Part shown: positions 38,103 through 50,264 of the stretch, piece by piece
Position numbering within the stretch: position 1 is the first letter of the stretch
Layout: each line of letters starts with the position of its first letter
Origin: Amblyornis subalaris
Taxonomy: Eukaryota; Chordata; Aves; Passeriformes; Ptilonorhynchidae
Reading direction: 5' to 3'
Assembly: GCA_018881555.1 (NCBI GenBank)
Contig: JACAXG010000067.1
Location: 2,947,635 to 3,011,634 of the forward strand
Length of the DNA: 64,000 nt
The notes under the pieces: generated by a model
What the model saw: the letters and a program-made list of their open reading frames with translations, nothing else
Databases searched by the model: none
Told to the model about the DNA's origin: nothing
Program-made: the position numbers and the translations under genes

Positions 38103-41100
38103 GGAATGGAAAGTAAATGGTATCTCTTGACTCCTGAGGGATAATTGCTTTTGGGGAATTTTGATGGGAGGGAAAGAAAGGTATTTCATCTTTCTTTTTG
38201 CTGCTTTTCACACCTGCAGTTATTCCTGGTTTGTATTAGGATCAGATTGCCTTTCAGTTGTTAAGCATTCAGATGTTATCTGACTTTGAGAGCTGAATGA
38301 AACTGTCTGCATTGCAGAAGATATGTAACTGCCATTTCCAAACAAATCTCAATGCAGAGTTGTACTGAATGTGAGAAGTAGCTGTAGTTAATTGAGATGT
38401 GACTTAAGGAATGGGAGGTAACTTGATTTGCTGGATGGAGATAGAACCTACCTTGATATGTAAAAAGGCAAGAAACCCCAGCACTAGACCTCATTGCTCC
38501 ATGTAGTGGATTTGTATTTGCTCACATCTTGAAGAATGTATAGAAAACTTTGTAGGAAGCCCATATTTGCATTACATATGAGAAGAAAATTGTTTTGATG
38601 GCCTAATTTCAGTCAAAATTTAACCTTGCATGTTGCAGGAAAATAATTATGTAGTGATAATTTGCACTAATGTATAGTTAAATTTCAAAACAGTGCNCAT
38701 ATTCTATATGTCAGTATATATACCAGTGTGCTCTACCAGGCTGATTTGATCCAGGGGATTTGCTTTAATTGTTTGCAAAACTTTTAAGGTGTTTCAAGGG
38801 ATTCCAGTGAACCATTTTCATAGTCCAGCTGACTCCAGAGTTTGTACTTGTTTAAAAACAATGTTTGTCAGTGCATTTTAACTAGAAAATTTGTAATAGT
38901 AGGATTGGTTTAACATCTGGAAATCTTTGTTAGACACTTGTAAACACAGACAATTCTATTTATTTAAAGCCTGATGACCGGCTTGTATATGTAATCTCTC
39001 TGTTGGCCAGATGAAATACCAAGATGAGCCAGGAGCAAAGAGGAGAGTTAGCCAAGTTCCTTGCATCCTAATTTGACAGAAATTTAATTGGCAGTAAATG
39101 GTTTCATTAATTGAAATGGTCTCAGCTGCCTTTTCTGTCCTTAGACATTCTCTTGTGCAGCAGGTGTGTGTCTGTGTGTTAGTCTGTGCAGTGAATCAGA
39201 TGAAGGAGCTCATATGGAATGAGAGAAATATTTGCCTTTTTCTTGGTTATTTTCATGTAGATCACACCCCATCCTGCATTAATACCATCCACACAATCAC
39301 TTTTGTAATGACAAAAAGGGAGCACGACCAGTTTTCTGGAGCAGTGCTAATATATGTCACTCTGCAGTGTTTTTGAACATAATAATTTGATTTATTAGCG
39401 AAGTATATACTGTTCAAAGATAATGCAAGCTGCCTAAGATCATGTGAAAGCAGTAAAAGTAGCTTTAAAGCTGTATTTGAAATGCTGCATTGAAACGGGT
39501 GTTTGATTTCAACCTTGGACAAAGAATTGATGTTGGTAGATGTCTTCGGCAGCAATATTTTTTCAGCAGTATGAAATAAACCATTAGCATTTTTATGGAT
39601 TACTTCTCTACTTACTGTTTTTCCATTCAGGATTTCCACAGACTGTGAAAAGAATTCCTCTTTTAAAGGGAGCCATTCAAATAAACTGATCTCTTCATTG
39701 CTCGTGACAAATCATTCACTTTTATAGTAATGATTAAATATTTTAAATGTAGGTTGAAACTCAAAGTTAAAAAATACTAAGGAATATAGGCAAGATTTGT
39801 AAATAAGTATTTATATAGAAGAATAATCATCTGCTTTTAAGTTAATTCTTTGCCAGAACAGGGATGTCCCTCGTTTCTCCTTCCCATTCTTCATTTTCTG
39901 CCAACCTTAAGTTCTTCAAAAGTGAAGGAGACAAGATCTTAAATTACAGATCATTTTGCATCCTTTTAAGATCTTCTGAGTAGTTTGAAATCTTAGATAA
40001 ATTTTTGATTAATAGGCGCATAATGCTGTTTTACAGTTCAACTACACATATTCATGTTGCCAGAAATTTTTGGACAAAATAAATTTCATAAGATGAGAAC
40101 AGAGGTAAATAATACATTTTCCTAGTGCTTTCATCATCACTTTAAAGAATGATTGGTTTGCATTTACATTAGAGATTTCAAAGTAATCACAGTCATAATT
40201 TACCAAATCTGNAATATTGATTTGGTGTTCAGAGGAATTTTTTATGCATCAGATGTGCATTTTTAACTTTTTGTTCATAGTTTTAACTACAGAAATAAAA
40301 ATCACTAATACTGTAGAAACATCTGTTACAAAGGGCTTGTTAATTAGTTCAAGGTTTGTTTTGTTTGTTTTAACAGTTGTTGTTTGTAGCAAATGAGAGT
40401 ATTTGCTATGCACTTTGTCTCTGAACGTTTGTTTGCCTTCCCAGTTTTTTCTGAGGAACTGGTTTTTCTGAATAGTACTGCCAAACTTTTAAGTGTCCTG
40501 TTGAATTAAATGTACAAGTCTATGTATATAAATTGCTTTACAGCTTATATTTGTGTTTACTATGTGAAAAGGTCTTAGCAAATTTGAGGGTATATGGTGC
40601 ATTCATTGCATCTTTTTAGTGTCTAGAGTACAAAACAAGCATCCGATATCTAAAGATTTCTTTGTACAAGGGTATGTGTGCTTCACTACACTGCAATCTG
40701 GCATGCAGTTTCTCCTTTCTCGTGAATTCTGCCTTTCTCTGTAACCAGAGGCTTATGTTCACCAGGAAGCATCTTCCTGAAAAAAAACCTGTTACCTGTT
40801 ACAAAAATACGAACTGAGGAAGATTAGAGCCCAGAGTTCCTACTTTATTGTATCTGCAGGCAGTTAGGTGAAATTTAGACCCAATCCAAGCCTAGAAAGA
40901 AAATTGAACCACTTGTCCATGGCTAATGGGACAACCGCGATGTTTCTGAGACCATCACCACCAAGAGCTGTGCCTGATATTACTGATGTGGCATTTAAGT
41001 TTTCAGATACGGTGAACGTATGTTTTAATGTATTAGATGAAACAGTTTGAATCTCTTCACATATATTGGAGCCAAATCACCTTGTCTGTCACTGCTGACT

Positions 41101-41111
41101 GTCTTAAAGCT

Positions 41112-41488
41112 AAAAATCATTAAGGCTGGAAGGGATCTTGGGAAGTCTCTACTCCAAGCCTTGCAGATAAAGCAGGATCACGTATAGCAAATTGCTCAGG
41201 ACTGTAGCCAGTTGCATTTTTATTATCACCATGGATAGAAATGTCTCCATCATCTTTACGCCATCAGCAGTTTATACACATTGGCAAGATACCTCCTGAG
41301 CATTCTATTCTCCAGGCTGAACATTTCCAGCACTTCCAGCTTCTCCTCATGTGTCATGCTCCAGACCTTTAATCATATGTCCAACTTTGCTGGAGTCTCT
41401 CCAGTATATCATTCTCATACTGAGAAGTCCAGAACTGGAGCCAGCGTGCCAGCTGTGGTCTCACCAGGGCTGAGCAGAGGGGAATTAG
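41112..41488 (-). mobile_element. Outer CR1 LINE, 3' part (split by a nested CR1)
   Basis: The antisense CR1 3' end begins 'aatcattaaggctggaaggg' on the + strand. The CR1 C-terminal region continues up to 'accagggctgagcagagggg', where it stops abruptly and another CR1 3' end begins. The rest of this copy appears to resume near 41925. Confidence 0.8.
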
Positions 41489-41925
41489 ACAATATGTGGA
41501 GTTGGAAAGGACCCACGAGTCCAACTCCCGTCCCTGAACAGGACACCCCAAGAGTCACACCATGTGCCTGAGAGTATTGTCCAAATGCTTCTCGAACTCT
41601 TAGCAGATTTTGGGCTGTGACCACTTCCCTGGAGCCTGTTCTAGTGCCCAACCACCCTCTGGGTGAAGAACCTTTTCCTAATATCCAGCGTAAACCTCCT
41701 CTGACACAACTTCAGGCCATTCCCTTGGGTCCTGTCATGGGTCATGAGACAGAAGAGATCAGTGTCTGCCCCTCCTCTTCCTGTTACGAGAAAGTTGTAG
41801 ACTGCAATGAGGTCTCCCCTCAGTTTCCTCTTCTTCAGGCTGAACAGACCAACTGACCTCAGCAGCTCCTTATATGACTTCTCCTTTAGTCCTTCAGCAT
41901 CTTTGTAGCTCTCCTCAGGCTGCTG
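41489..41925 (-). mobile_element. Nested CR1 LINE inserted in another CR1
   Basis: On the minus strand the element ends with the 'gagttggaaaggacccacga' type 3' end (seen on + at about 41498). It encodes on the minus strand KKRKLRGDLIAVYNFL, RFTLDIRKRFFTQRVVGH and related blocks of the CR1 ORF2 C-terminus. This is the same subfamily as the copies at 37209 and 49659, and different from the surrounding CR1. The right edge is uncertain by some tens of bases, because the two CR1s are related. Confidence 0.75.
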
Positions 41926-42767
41926 TCCCTCAACCTGGCAGTGCATCCTAGGATGCCATGGGCCGTATGTGCTGCAAAGGCACAGTGGTGGCTCATGTTC
42001 AACTTGATGTCCACCAGGATGCTTGGGTTCTTTCCTGCACAGCAGCTTTCCAACCAGTCTGCAGCATGTTCTCGTGCTTGGGATTATTCATTATTATTCA
42101 TCCCCACACCCATGTGCGGGACTTTGCATTTTCCTTTTTTTTTGAACTTCACGCGGTCTCTGTTAAGCCCATTTTCCAGCCTGTCTGTGTCCCTCTGGAT
42201 GGCAGCACAGCCCACCTGATGTATTCTTAACCTCTCATCCAAGTTGTTTGTAGTGTGCAGACTTGCTGTGGATGTACTTTGTCTCATTGTTCAGGTCGTT
42301 GATGAAGTCATTAAACAGTACTGGCCCCTGTATCAACCCCTGCAAAGAGACTGGCATCCAGCTGGACTTAATGCTGCTGTTCATAACCCTCTGGACCCAG
42401 TAGTCAAGTCACTTTTCATTGCATCTCATGATCTGCTTACCTGGTCTATATTTCAGCAGTTTGCCTATACCTGTGTTATGTGGGAAGGTGTTGAAAGCTT
42501 TGCTAAAACCAAGATAAACATCATCTGCTTTGCCTTCTTTCACTAAGCCAAGCNTGGTTTTGTCAAGCGTGGTTTCCCCTTCACGTATCCCTGCTGATTT
42601 CCCCTTCTTGTCCTCGAGGATTTATTCCATTACCTACTCAGGGACTAAGCTAAGNACTGTCCTGTAGTTCCCTGGATGATCCTTCTTGAAGAAAGGAGTG
42701 ACGTTTACTTCACTTTAGTCCTCAGAAACCTCACTCTGCTTCCATGACCTTTCAAAGATAATGTACC
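41926..42767 (-). mobile_element. Outer CR1 LINE, reverse-transcriptase part
   Basis: Read on the minus strand, this contains degraded but ordered CR1 RT motifs: 'FERSW', 'VTPFFKKDHPGNYR' (~42730-42660), 'GFSKAFNTFPHNTGIGKLLK' (~42530-42450), then 'SSWMPVSLQGLIQGPVLFND' and 'FINDLNNETKY' (~42370-42280). Several stops and deletions are present. It lies directly upstream (in element direction) of the segment at 41112-41488, as expected for one element split by the nested insertion. Confidence 0.82.
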
Positions 42768-43987
42768 CTTAGTAAACATTAAAAACAGCATTGCTTTCAT
42801 TTAAAATTATGTTTCCCTCCCCTTTTAGAGGTAAAATTAGGTTGCTGTTTCACAGCTGTGAATCGGTAATTTTCAGATGCTGTCATCAAGAATAAAAATA
42901 GTTATCAATGTTAAACCAGCAGTTTTGCACAAATGCATGAGTTTCTTCAAATAGTTCCCCTGACTGTTGAATTTTGTTCTTCTGCTTATTTTAGGGATAA
43001 AGTGTAGCACATATGGCAGAAGTTGAAAATGCTTCATAAGATAAAATGTACTTTCAGATAATTTTTTTTTCTATAAAACAAATATTTTTTCAATTTATTT
43101 TCTATTACAAAATAATATTCTTTGTATCCTAATTTTTAGCTTGTTTATTTGCTTAGAAAATCACTAATTTGCTGAAGGCAGTGAAGGCAGTGTAATGTTT
43201 TGTAGAAGTTTCAGAGTGGATGGAATTTCTCTTGCATCTTGTTTGGAGAATTCATTTACTTCTTTGCCTGCAGTAGGTGTCGTAAACAGACAGAATTTCA
43301 TACTTTGTCATTTTTTTTTTTCTTGTAAAGGCAATTTTCCATTAACTCACTGAATACTCTTTCCTGACTTTTTACCTATTATTTGCCAGGGGGTGTTTTG
43401 TGTATGACTAAGAAAATACGAGAAAATAATTGGTTCATGTTCTTCNTACAACATCCTAAAAAATATTTGTGGACTTACTCTGTCAAATCTGAGCCATTGT
43501 TTACCAGTTGAAACATGTCTTAATTTTTCTCCTTGACGGCTTCAGTTTTTGTTCCCGTCCAGAAGGACAGCAGTGGTGCTGACGAACTGGAAGAGTTTTG
43601 CTCTGCTGCTCTTGGACAAGTAGATGAACAGCTATCAAAGAACATGTGTGTTTCCATACTAGTTAGTGGTAGTAGAGGTGTACTGGTGGCAGGCTGTGAA
43701 CTGTTTCACATGTTGTACATGCAGGGGGATGGAGCAAGTGCATCCAGTTTTACCATGTAGTCAGAGGCAGACATTTAAGGCTTCTGAGGTAGTTTCAGAA
43801 GCAGTAACGTGGTGACAATAATCCTGATATTGTCCATACCTGACAAGAAAACAGTGCAAAACTGAGTGGTACAGTGGTATGGGGCTGACCTTAACTGCGG
43901 ACTTAGTTTTCTGTGGAGCGATAAAGTATTTTGGCAGTATAGATACAAGAAAAATATTAATTAGTTTTTCCTTTTTGTTTCTTTTAG

Positions 43988-44022
43988 GACTCCTCCAGGA
44001 TGGTTTCAAGCAGGTATAAAAG
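43988..44022 (+). CDS. PAWR: PAWR coding microexon (35 nt)
   Basis: This encodes DSSRMVSSRYK plus the first two bases of a Ser codon. It corresponds to the short linker after the SAC region; the human segment reads EPPRTVSGRYKS, so the VS-RYKS core is kept while the first residues differ. The acceptor is gtttcttttag and the donor is AG|gtatga, a weaker donor than those of the other exons. The phases fit exactly: entry phase 0, exit after two codon bases, and the next exon begins with T to complete AGT (Ser). The exon was found by searching for the missing linker, as it is too short to stand out as an open frame. Because 35 is not a multiple of three, its inclusion is needed for the downstream zipper to be read. 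Confidence 0.88.
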
Positions 44023-44783
44023 GTATGAAATCTTTGTACGCAACAAATTTTTTTACATTTCTGCAGAAGTAAGGTTGATTAAATGGCTGTTTGTAGTAAA
44101 GGCCATCATACTGCTGCTGTAGCTTTATAGCCTGATTTCAGGGAAAGAACCTGAAAGATGCAGCAAACTTATCCAAACCCCTCTATTGTGTCACTNTTTT
44201 AAAATAAATTCAGCTAGTGTTTTGCTGAGTCTTGGTAGGGCAGAATAGTTTCCCGATCAACTGTCTAACTTGACTACACATTGCCTGGGAGCCCGTATTT
44301 TCACAGTTTAATTTATGATCCACCAGATTCTGAAGTTTAATAAAGGAAGATAATATTGTTGCTCTCCACAGTAATACTGAAAGAAATTGCTATGGTTTTG
44401 TCATACTACTGTCTCAGTTGTAGCAGATGTTTCTCATATATAGCATGTCCTGCTATATATATTTTGATGCGCCTGACATCACACAGTGTGTGAAATTTTT
44501 GACAATGTGGAATTAACCCAAAGCTATCACAACTATTAGGAAAATGTTATGGTAAAATGGGGTTTAAAATATGTCAACTGAAGAAAGACAAGTGTGTAAG
44601 AATGCTTTTGTTTGGTGCATGAATACATTCTCTTTTAGGTATCCTTTACTTGAGTAAAATGTGTAGGTGGTTAATTCATCTCTGTCTATATATCATTGCT
44701 GTAGAAGAAAGTGCAAAGAGCAGCTACACTTACCTAGTGTTCACTGCTGTATATTCTACATCTCAAACTTGTTCNCCTGTAGA

Positions 44784-45010
44784 AGCATAGAATGGTTTGG
44801 GTTGGAAGGGACCTTGAAGATCATCTAGTCCAGTCCCCCTGCCATGGGCAGGGACACTTTCCACTGAACTAGGTTGCTTACAGCCCCATCCAGCCTGGCC
44901 TTGAACACTTAGAGGGAGGGAACATCCACAGCGTCTCTGGGCAACCTGTTCCAGAGTCTCACCTCCCACATTGTAAAGAATAATAACCTATCCTGTTATG
45001 CTTTAGCTTT
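44784..45010 (-). mobile_element. CR1 LINE 3'-end fragment
   Basis: The + strand reads 'agcatagaatggtttgggtt' and then 'ggaagggaccttgaagatca', the antisense 3' end of the classic bird CR1. It continues through 'cagcctggccttgaacactt' and 'ctctgggcaacctgttccag', then decays. The copy is about 0.2 kb, strongly 5'-truncated and better preserved than the one at 3.1 kb. Confidence 0.93.
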
Positions 45011-46020
45011 CCTAGCCTGGTGTCTTTTATATTTATGTTCCTGGGTTCTTGTAAACCTAGCTGAGTGCTGCTTTTTATTGCTGTAGGAGTTTTTTTTANA
45101 TCACTTTGTCATTGCAGAATGGGTGGACTTATTGTCACAACCTTAATAACGATAGAATTTCATGATTCGTTTCTTCTTAATCAAGCACATTTTCGTTCAG
45201 TCTTCACTTCCTCTTCAGTCCCGGTGCAGAATTTTATTGCTGTTTATATCTGCCAAATACTTAGTGGTGTGTGTCATACTTCTGTGGCTTTTCATAAACC
45301 TTATCTCTGCTTGCATGCTGTATATACTCAGTCACTTGCAAAAACTTGGTTGTGTGTGGGGTGGTAATAAATAGAAGTTTGCACAACCGCATTCGTAACT
45401 TATTGAAAAACTCTAATTCTTCTGATTAGCTCTGCAAAAATAGGAAACACCGAATCTAGAAAATACTAAGTAACACTTGGTTGTGCAGACTTCCCTCCAT
45501 CAGCTCTGGTTACATGTGGGATGTAGAGTCTTTGTCAACTTCCCCTGTCAAGACTGGCATCACATTCAGGAGGAATCTGACTTGCTGCGAGCTGCTGTTC
45601 AATATTTTATGGATGTTGCCATCTGTCTTACTCATTGCATAGTCTTGAAACTTCATGTTGAAAGCGAAAGATTATTTTCCACTGTCAGCCCAGTTCTCAC
45701 AAATACTGTGTTTTATTTAATTGTAGATCCTTTATGTATACAATGCCCACTGTGATTAGAGTTAATAGCATCTATTAATTTTCCTTTATATTTGAAAATT
45801 TCTACCTCCCCAAAATAATTTTTCCTGTAAGGATACTGAAACTATGACTCCCCGTGGTTTCCTTTTCTGGTATGAATGCTAAAGGAGTCAGAACCAGAAT
45901 TGTTTTGGGCTTGTTTGCTTTTTCCAACATCTGCAGTTGGTGAAGGTCTTACAGAAAGAAGCCTTCTCTACAGCAGTTCTTATTCAGATCACTCAGATCT
46001 CTCTGAAGTCCCAAATACAG

Positions 46021-46165
46021 TAGGAGTCCTTTGGAAAGTCAGAGCATGGTGCTAATAACACCAGGGTTGTGGATTCAATCCCTGTATGGGCCATTTACTA
46101 AAGAGTTGGACTTGATGATCCTTATGAGTCCCTTCCAATAGAGAATATTCTGTGAATCTGTGAAA
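46021..46165 (+). mobile_element. tRNA-Ile-derived SINE with CR1-like tail (TguSINE1-like)
   Basis: The 5' part is a decayed tRNA-Ile. Its anticodon arm is intact: stem TGGTG/CACCA (46047-46051 and 46059-46063) around the loop CTAATAA, giving anticodon AAT. It is followed by the T-arm/B-box region 'gtggattcaatccctg' and the acceptor end 'atgggcca'. After a short linker, 'gttggacttgatgatcctta' and 'gagtcccttccaa' match the 3' end of the CR1 copies at 38040 and 50220, and the element ends in the octamer-type tail 'attctgtgaatctgtg'. A tRNA-Ile head with a CR1 tail is the design of TguSINE1, a CR1-mobilised SINE described from zebra finch. CpG sites of the B box have decayed to CA/TG, so the copy is old. 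The left edge is approximate. Confidence 0.82.
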
Positions 46166-46539
46166 TAGAAAATGCCATTCTATGATTACACCTAGAACTG
46201 CAATGTGGCTGCCTAAAGGCTGAATTGAGATCATAAGGTGCTTCAATTCTCAAATATGTTCAGCTTAATATTCTTTTGGGTGTACTCGCTTAGGTTTTCA
46301 AAGCAAACAGAGTGAAGCATGTTCTCACATAGGGACAACCATTTTGAGATCCCATTTGAAACTTCCTTGTATTACTCTGGCAACAGGTGCTCAGTACTTT
46401 GTGGGAGAGAGATTGTTGGTAGACTTTATAGATATATGATAGCAAAAAGGAAAATATGTTTTCCTGAAGTCTTGGGTTCTGTTATATATTCTCTTTCCCA
46501 TTGAAAGAATGAATTATTTTCCAGAAATATTCAGGTTGC

Positions 46540-46835
46540 TTGCTTCCACCTTTACCGCTCCTGCTTCTTCTCTTTTGCCTTCTTCCTCTTCTTCAGTTAT
46601 TTCTCATCAAACATCTCTTCATCTTGGCCTTCTTCTTCATTTCACTGGTTTCCATTTCCTAGCCCAGTTAGCCACCCTTTCCTTTCTCTCCCCCTCTTCT
46701 CTTACATCCTTATATTTAATCATTGAGATCCTATTCTTCTCAGTTATTTTTCTGATTTCTTGGTTGTTTTTGTTTTTTTCTTCCTGTTTTGCCTCTGTCA
46801 TCTGTCCTCTTCTGACTTTTGGTCCTGGATTACTG
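46540..46835. repeat. Pyrimidine-rich low-complexity stretch
   Basis: The + strand is dominated by CTT/TCT/TTC runs for about 300 bp. The 121-codon Leu/Ser/Phe-rich frame overlapping it follows from that bias and is not a gene candidate. Confidence 0.7.
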
Positions 46836-49658
46836 ATACTGTTCTGGGCTTTGAATACCTTTCCCTTTGCATAGAACTGTTTTCATTTTTTTATATTTGG
46901 ACTTTATGGTCTTAGAGGTTTTTTTTACAGCTTCAGCGATTCTCTGCTTCTGTCTCTACACTGATACCCAGCCTCCTGTACCTACCAAGAGAAGAGAGAC
47001 TTAAGAGCAGAGAAGGATCTGTTATGTGTGTTCTCACAGAACCACCGTACTCTCAGTATGTTCCAGGGCTCAAGGAATTGCAGATTTTACACTATGAATT
47101 ACACTGGCTACTTTCCCTTACATGGATGCAACAATCCATGACTAAACATCTATATGATATTGCTGGGAAACCTGTTTCACTGAGTGTGCATTGACTGGAA
47201 GATATGTTTACAAATGAACTCTGCTGGCTGCTGTGTGTCGCTGTGTGCTGAGTGACTTGGACAAACTGAGCCTGTCTCTTCATGCTGTAAAGTAAATAAA
47301 AGTTTGTGATGAGGAGCTTAGTCTATAATTGTAGTCTGTCCTCTGAATTTACCTCAGAAATTTTTACACCCCCCAAAAATTTGTTTAGGGGTTCCTTTGT
47401 AGTTGCATTGTTAACTGCATAAAGTATTTTCAAAAGAAAGTGATGGCTTTGTTGTGATCTGGAGTGGTACTGTGAGATCTATTAAAAGCATGACCAGAAT
47501 CTGCAAGGTCATGCTGACATGAAGGCCACAGGACTTGCAGGAGAGTATTTGGGAGCTGTGGTCAGCAATGTGTCCTAACTGTAGGCTTCATGTGTTTTAA
47601 ATGTGTAGGTATACTTAAGTTGTAACAGCCCGTATCAACTTCCTCTTCTTTCATTTTTCTCTCAGGCTTTCCTCATGTGATATGGCTCATCTTGGCCATT
47701 TCAAACTACTACTATGAAACTGGGTCTACCAGTTTTTGCACTGCTTTGTGAGTAGTTGTTTTTAAGTACCAAGCATGTTGGCATTAGTAAGAGTGGTTTT
47801 CTGATTTAGGTCTGATGGTATTCGCACAGTTGGTGTTATCAATGATTTCTCAAACAAGAGAAGACAAAGAGTATTCTCTTCATTGAAATATTTGAGTCTA
47901 ATCTACGTGTAAACATGAACTATGTTTCTGTGGCGTTCTGTGAACTAAAAAGCTTGTGTGCAAATAACAGTAAAGCAAGATATGTATGTGGACATAGGAA
48001 TATTTTGATAAACAAGAAAATTTGTTTTATCAGCTTACTTTAAAGGCTGTCTACTGGTTCTTGAACCAATTTAGTTTCTTTTAGAAAAATTATAAAGCAA
48101 ACCTTGCAGATGGGGATTTAAACATTTTTACATGGTTCTTGAATCAAACAGGTCAGCTGGATCAGTTTACAGAAGGAGTTAGATTAAAATCTCTTCGTGG
48201 TTCAGGAGTGTGTTCCCCTTGTAAGTTTGTTTACTAGTGGAAATGAATACAATATGGTATGGTTTTATGGCTTCCAGTCAGAATGTCAGAGAGGATTTTT
48301 GCTCCTCTTTTAAGATAGTACAGCACATTAACATGGAACCCTAGAGGCAGAGACCATTTAGCACTAATTCTAAAAGACTACATCATACTAGAGTTCAGCA
48401 TTCACGTAAGAGTTCAAAAATAAATGGAGAAGTAGAGACCATAGGAAGAGGAGAAGCTAGTGCTTCAGAGCACTCATTGGAAGGGCTCTGAAGGAAATGT
48501 TTGAACACTGCTGAAGTTACCCTGCTCAATATTTTTAGGTAACTATAAAACTTAAACAATTTACTTTCCGTCATACTAACCTTGGTCTCACTAATTCAAA
48601 AAAAGCACATCTAGAAAATACTGTTTCGTAATGCTATGCTCAGACTTGCCTGCTTGCCTGTGGGAGTTTTGCAGGGAGGGCTGGCTGTGAAAGCATTGTC
48701 TCATCTAGGTTGTTACCTTAGGACCACTACTTTGCAGATATGAGCATTTTATTTTAGACAGGGGTCACTCAAGATGGTTTTCTTGACTTTTGTAACCCCT
48801 CTTAGGCTGGAGTTCCTCACTGTCCCTCATGACAGTGCTCATGCAGCTGGGCAAGGTACTGCTTCAGGAAGCCACAGTGGCTAAAAGTCGATGGCTTCCT
48901 TTTGCTGGTCTGCTGGACTGCTGCATCAGCTGCTTGAGTAGTTTCCCACTCACCTGAAGGCCAGAGGCAGGAAAAGTGGAGGAGGTTAGGAATGTGCAGC
49001 TGTAGAGGAGACAAGACTGCCTTTTCTTAACTCAACTCTGAAAGCCACAAATTTGGTTTAAGCAGTCTGAAGTAACAGAAGTCCAACATGGCCTATTTAG
49101 AAATAATTGTCCTATGTTTCTTCTTCCAAAGAAGCTGTTAGTAACTCACTGGATTGCAGTGACATAAATAACTAGGATTTTCCAAATTGGGTATAGTTAC
49201 AAGATTCTGGCAATAAAAATAAACTTGTCATAGTTGAAATATGGTTTTTACAGGGTGATTGTAATTGGGTGAGATGGCAATTTGGACAGTACTTTTGAAA
49301 GACATTGAGAAAAATCAAAGAGGCATTGGAGGTATTCCACCTTGCTGTAATAATGCTTTTAAACCTGTCCCTCTATGAATAACTGATTTTATAGTAAAGG
49401 AAATAACTACGAACATAGTTCCAAAACAAAATTTCTTTTTCTCTGTAAGAGTAGCTAAACTGATTTTGCTATATGGTTTTTGTTTAAGTACAGCCCGAAA
49501 AAACTCCTTTTAAAATATATTTGTGTTTGTATATTTTTATATAAAAAATAATCTACAGGTATGCTTCCATAGACAGTGTCTTTGTTGGGAGTGGTTCATA
49601 GATATGTTCTCTTAGTAAAGAGACCAAGTTCAGTGATACTGTTTTTCTAGTCATCATT

Positions 49659-50264
49659 GTGCCCGGGCAGCCAGGAAAGGTCCTGGGGTGTGTCTGGTCC
49701 GGCATGGCCAGCTGGTCAAGGGAGGGGATTGTCCCGCTTTGCTCTGCACTGGGGTGGCCTCACCTCGAGTGTTGTGTGCAGTTCTGGGCCGCAGTTTAAG
49801 AAAGACATTAAGCTCTTAGCATCCAAAAGAGGGCAACAAAGATGGTGAAGGACTCCGAGGGAAGCCATATGAGGAGTGGCTGAGGTGACTTGGTCTGTTC
49901 AGCCTAGAGAAGAGGAGACTGAGGGGAGACCTCATTGTGCTTTCAGAATCCTCATGAGGGAAAATGGAGGGGCAGGCACTGATCTCTTCTTTCTCATGAC
50001 CCATGACAGGACTCGAGGAAAGGGCATGAAGTTGAGTCAGGAGAGGTTTAGGTTGGATATCAGGAAAAGGTTTTCCACCCAAAGGGTTGTTGGGCACTTG
50101 AACAGGCTCCTCAGGGAAGTGGTCACAGCACCAAGCCTGTCTGAGTGCAAGAAGTGTTTGAACAATACTCTCAGGCACTTAGTGTGACTCCTGGGGTGTC
50201 CAGGGCCAGCACTTGTACTCAGTGATCCTGATGGGTCCCTTCCAACTCAGCAGATTCTATGATT
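49659..50264 (+). mobile_element. CR1 LINE, ORF2 C-terminus and 3' tail, sense
   Basis: This starts within the ORF2 C-terminal region ('gcagccaggaaaggtcctgg') and runs through GLTSSVVCSSG-type and FKKDIKLL residues. In another frame it continues with FRLDIRKRFSTQRVVGHLNR, LLREVVTAPS and KCLNNTLRHLV. It ends with 'gatcctgatgggtccc' and a short 'attctatgattg' tail. It is frameshifted and 5'-truncated. The subfamily and orientation are the same as the copy at 37209-38102. Confidence 0.92.

Larger units (their letters stand above)
21869..43987 (+). other. PAWR: PAWR intron, 22.1 kb, repeat-rich
   Basis: A GT-AG intron between the SAC-end exon and the 35-nt microexon. It holds most of the mobile elements in the window, listed separately: an ancient CR1, an AT microsatellite, a solo LTR, a GC-rich LTR-like block, a full-coding-tail sense CR1 and a nested antisense CR1 pair. 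I recognise nothing in the stretches 24.4-27.1, 29.2-34.1, 35.8-37.2, 38.1-41.1 and 42.8-44.0 kb. The 158-codon minus-strand frame at 26504-26980 resembles no family I know. Confidence 0.9.

Noticed and set aside
46021..46095. Functional tRNA-Ile gene
   Set aside because: The D arm and acceptor stem are degraded, the T stem has mismatches, and the sequence runs into a CR1 tail. It is a SINE head.
46509..46874. 121-codon frame rich in Leu, Ser and Phe that looks like a membrane protein
   Set aside because: The hydrophobic appearance comes from the pyrimidine-rich repeat composition, which forces Phe, Leu and Ser codons.
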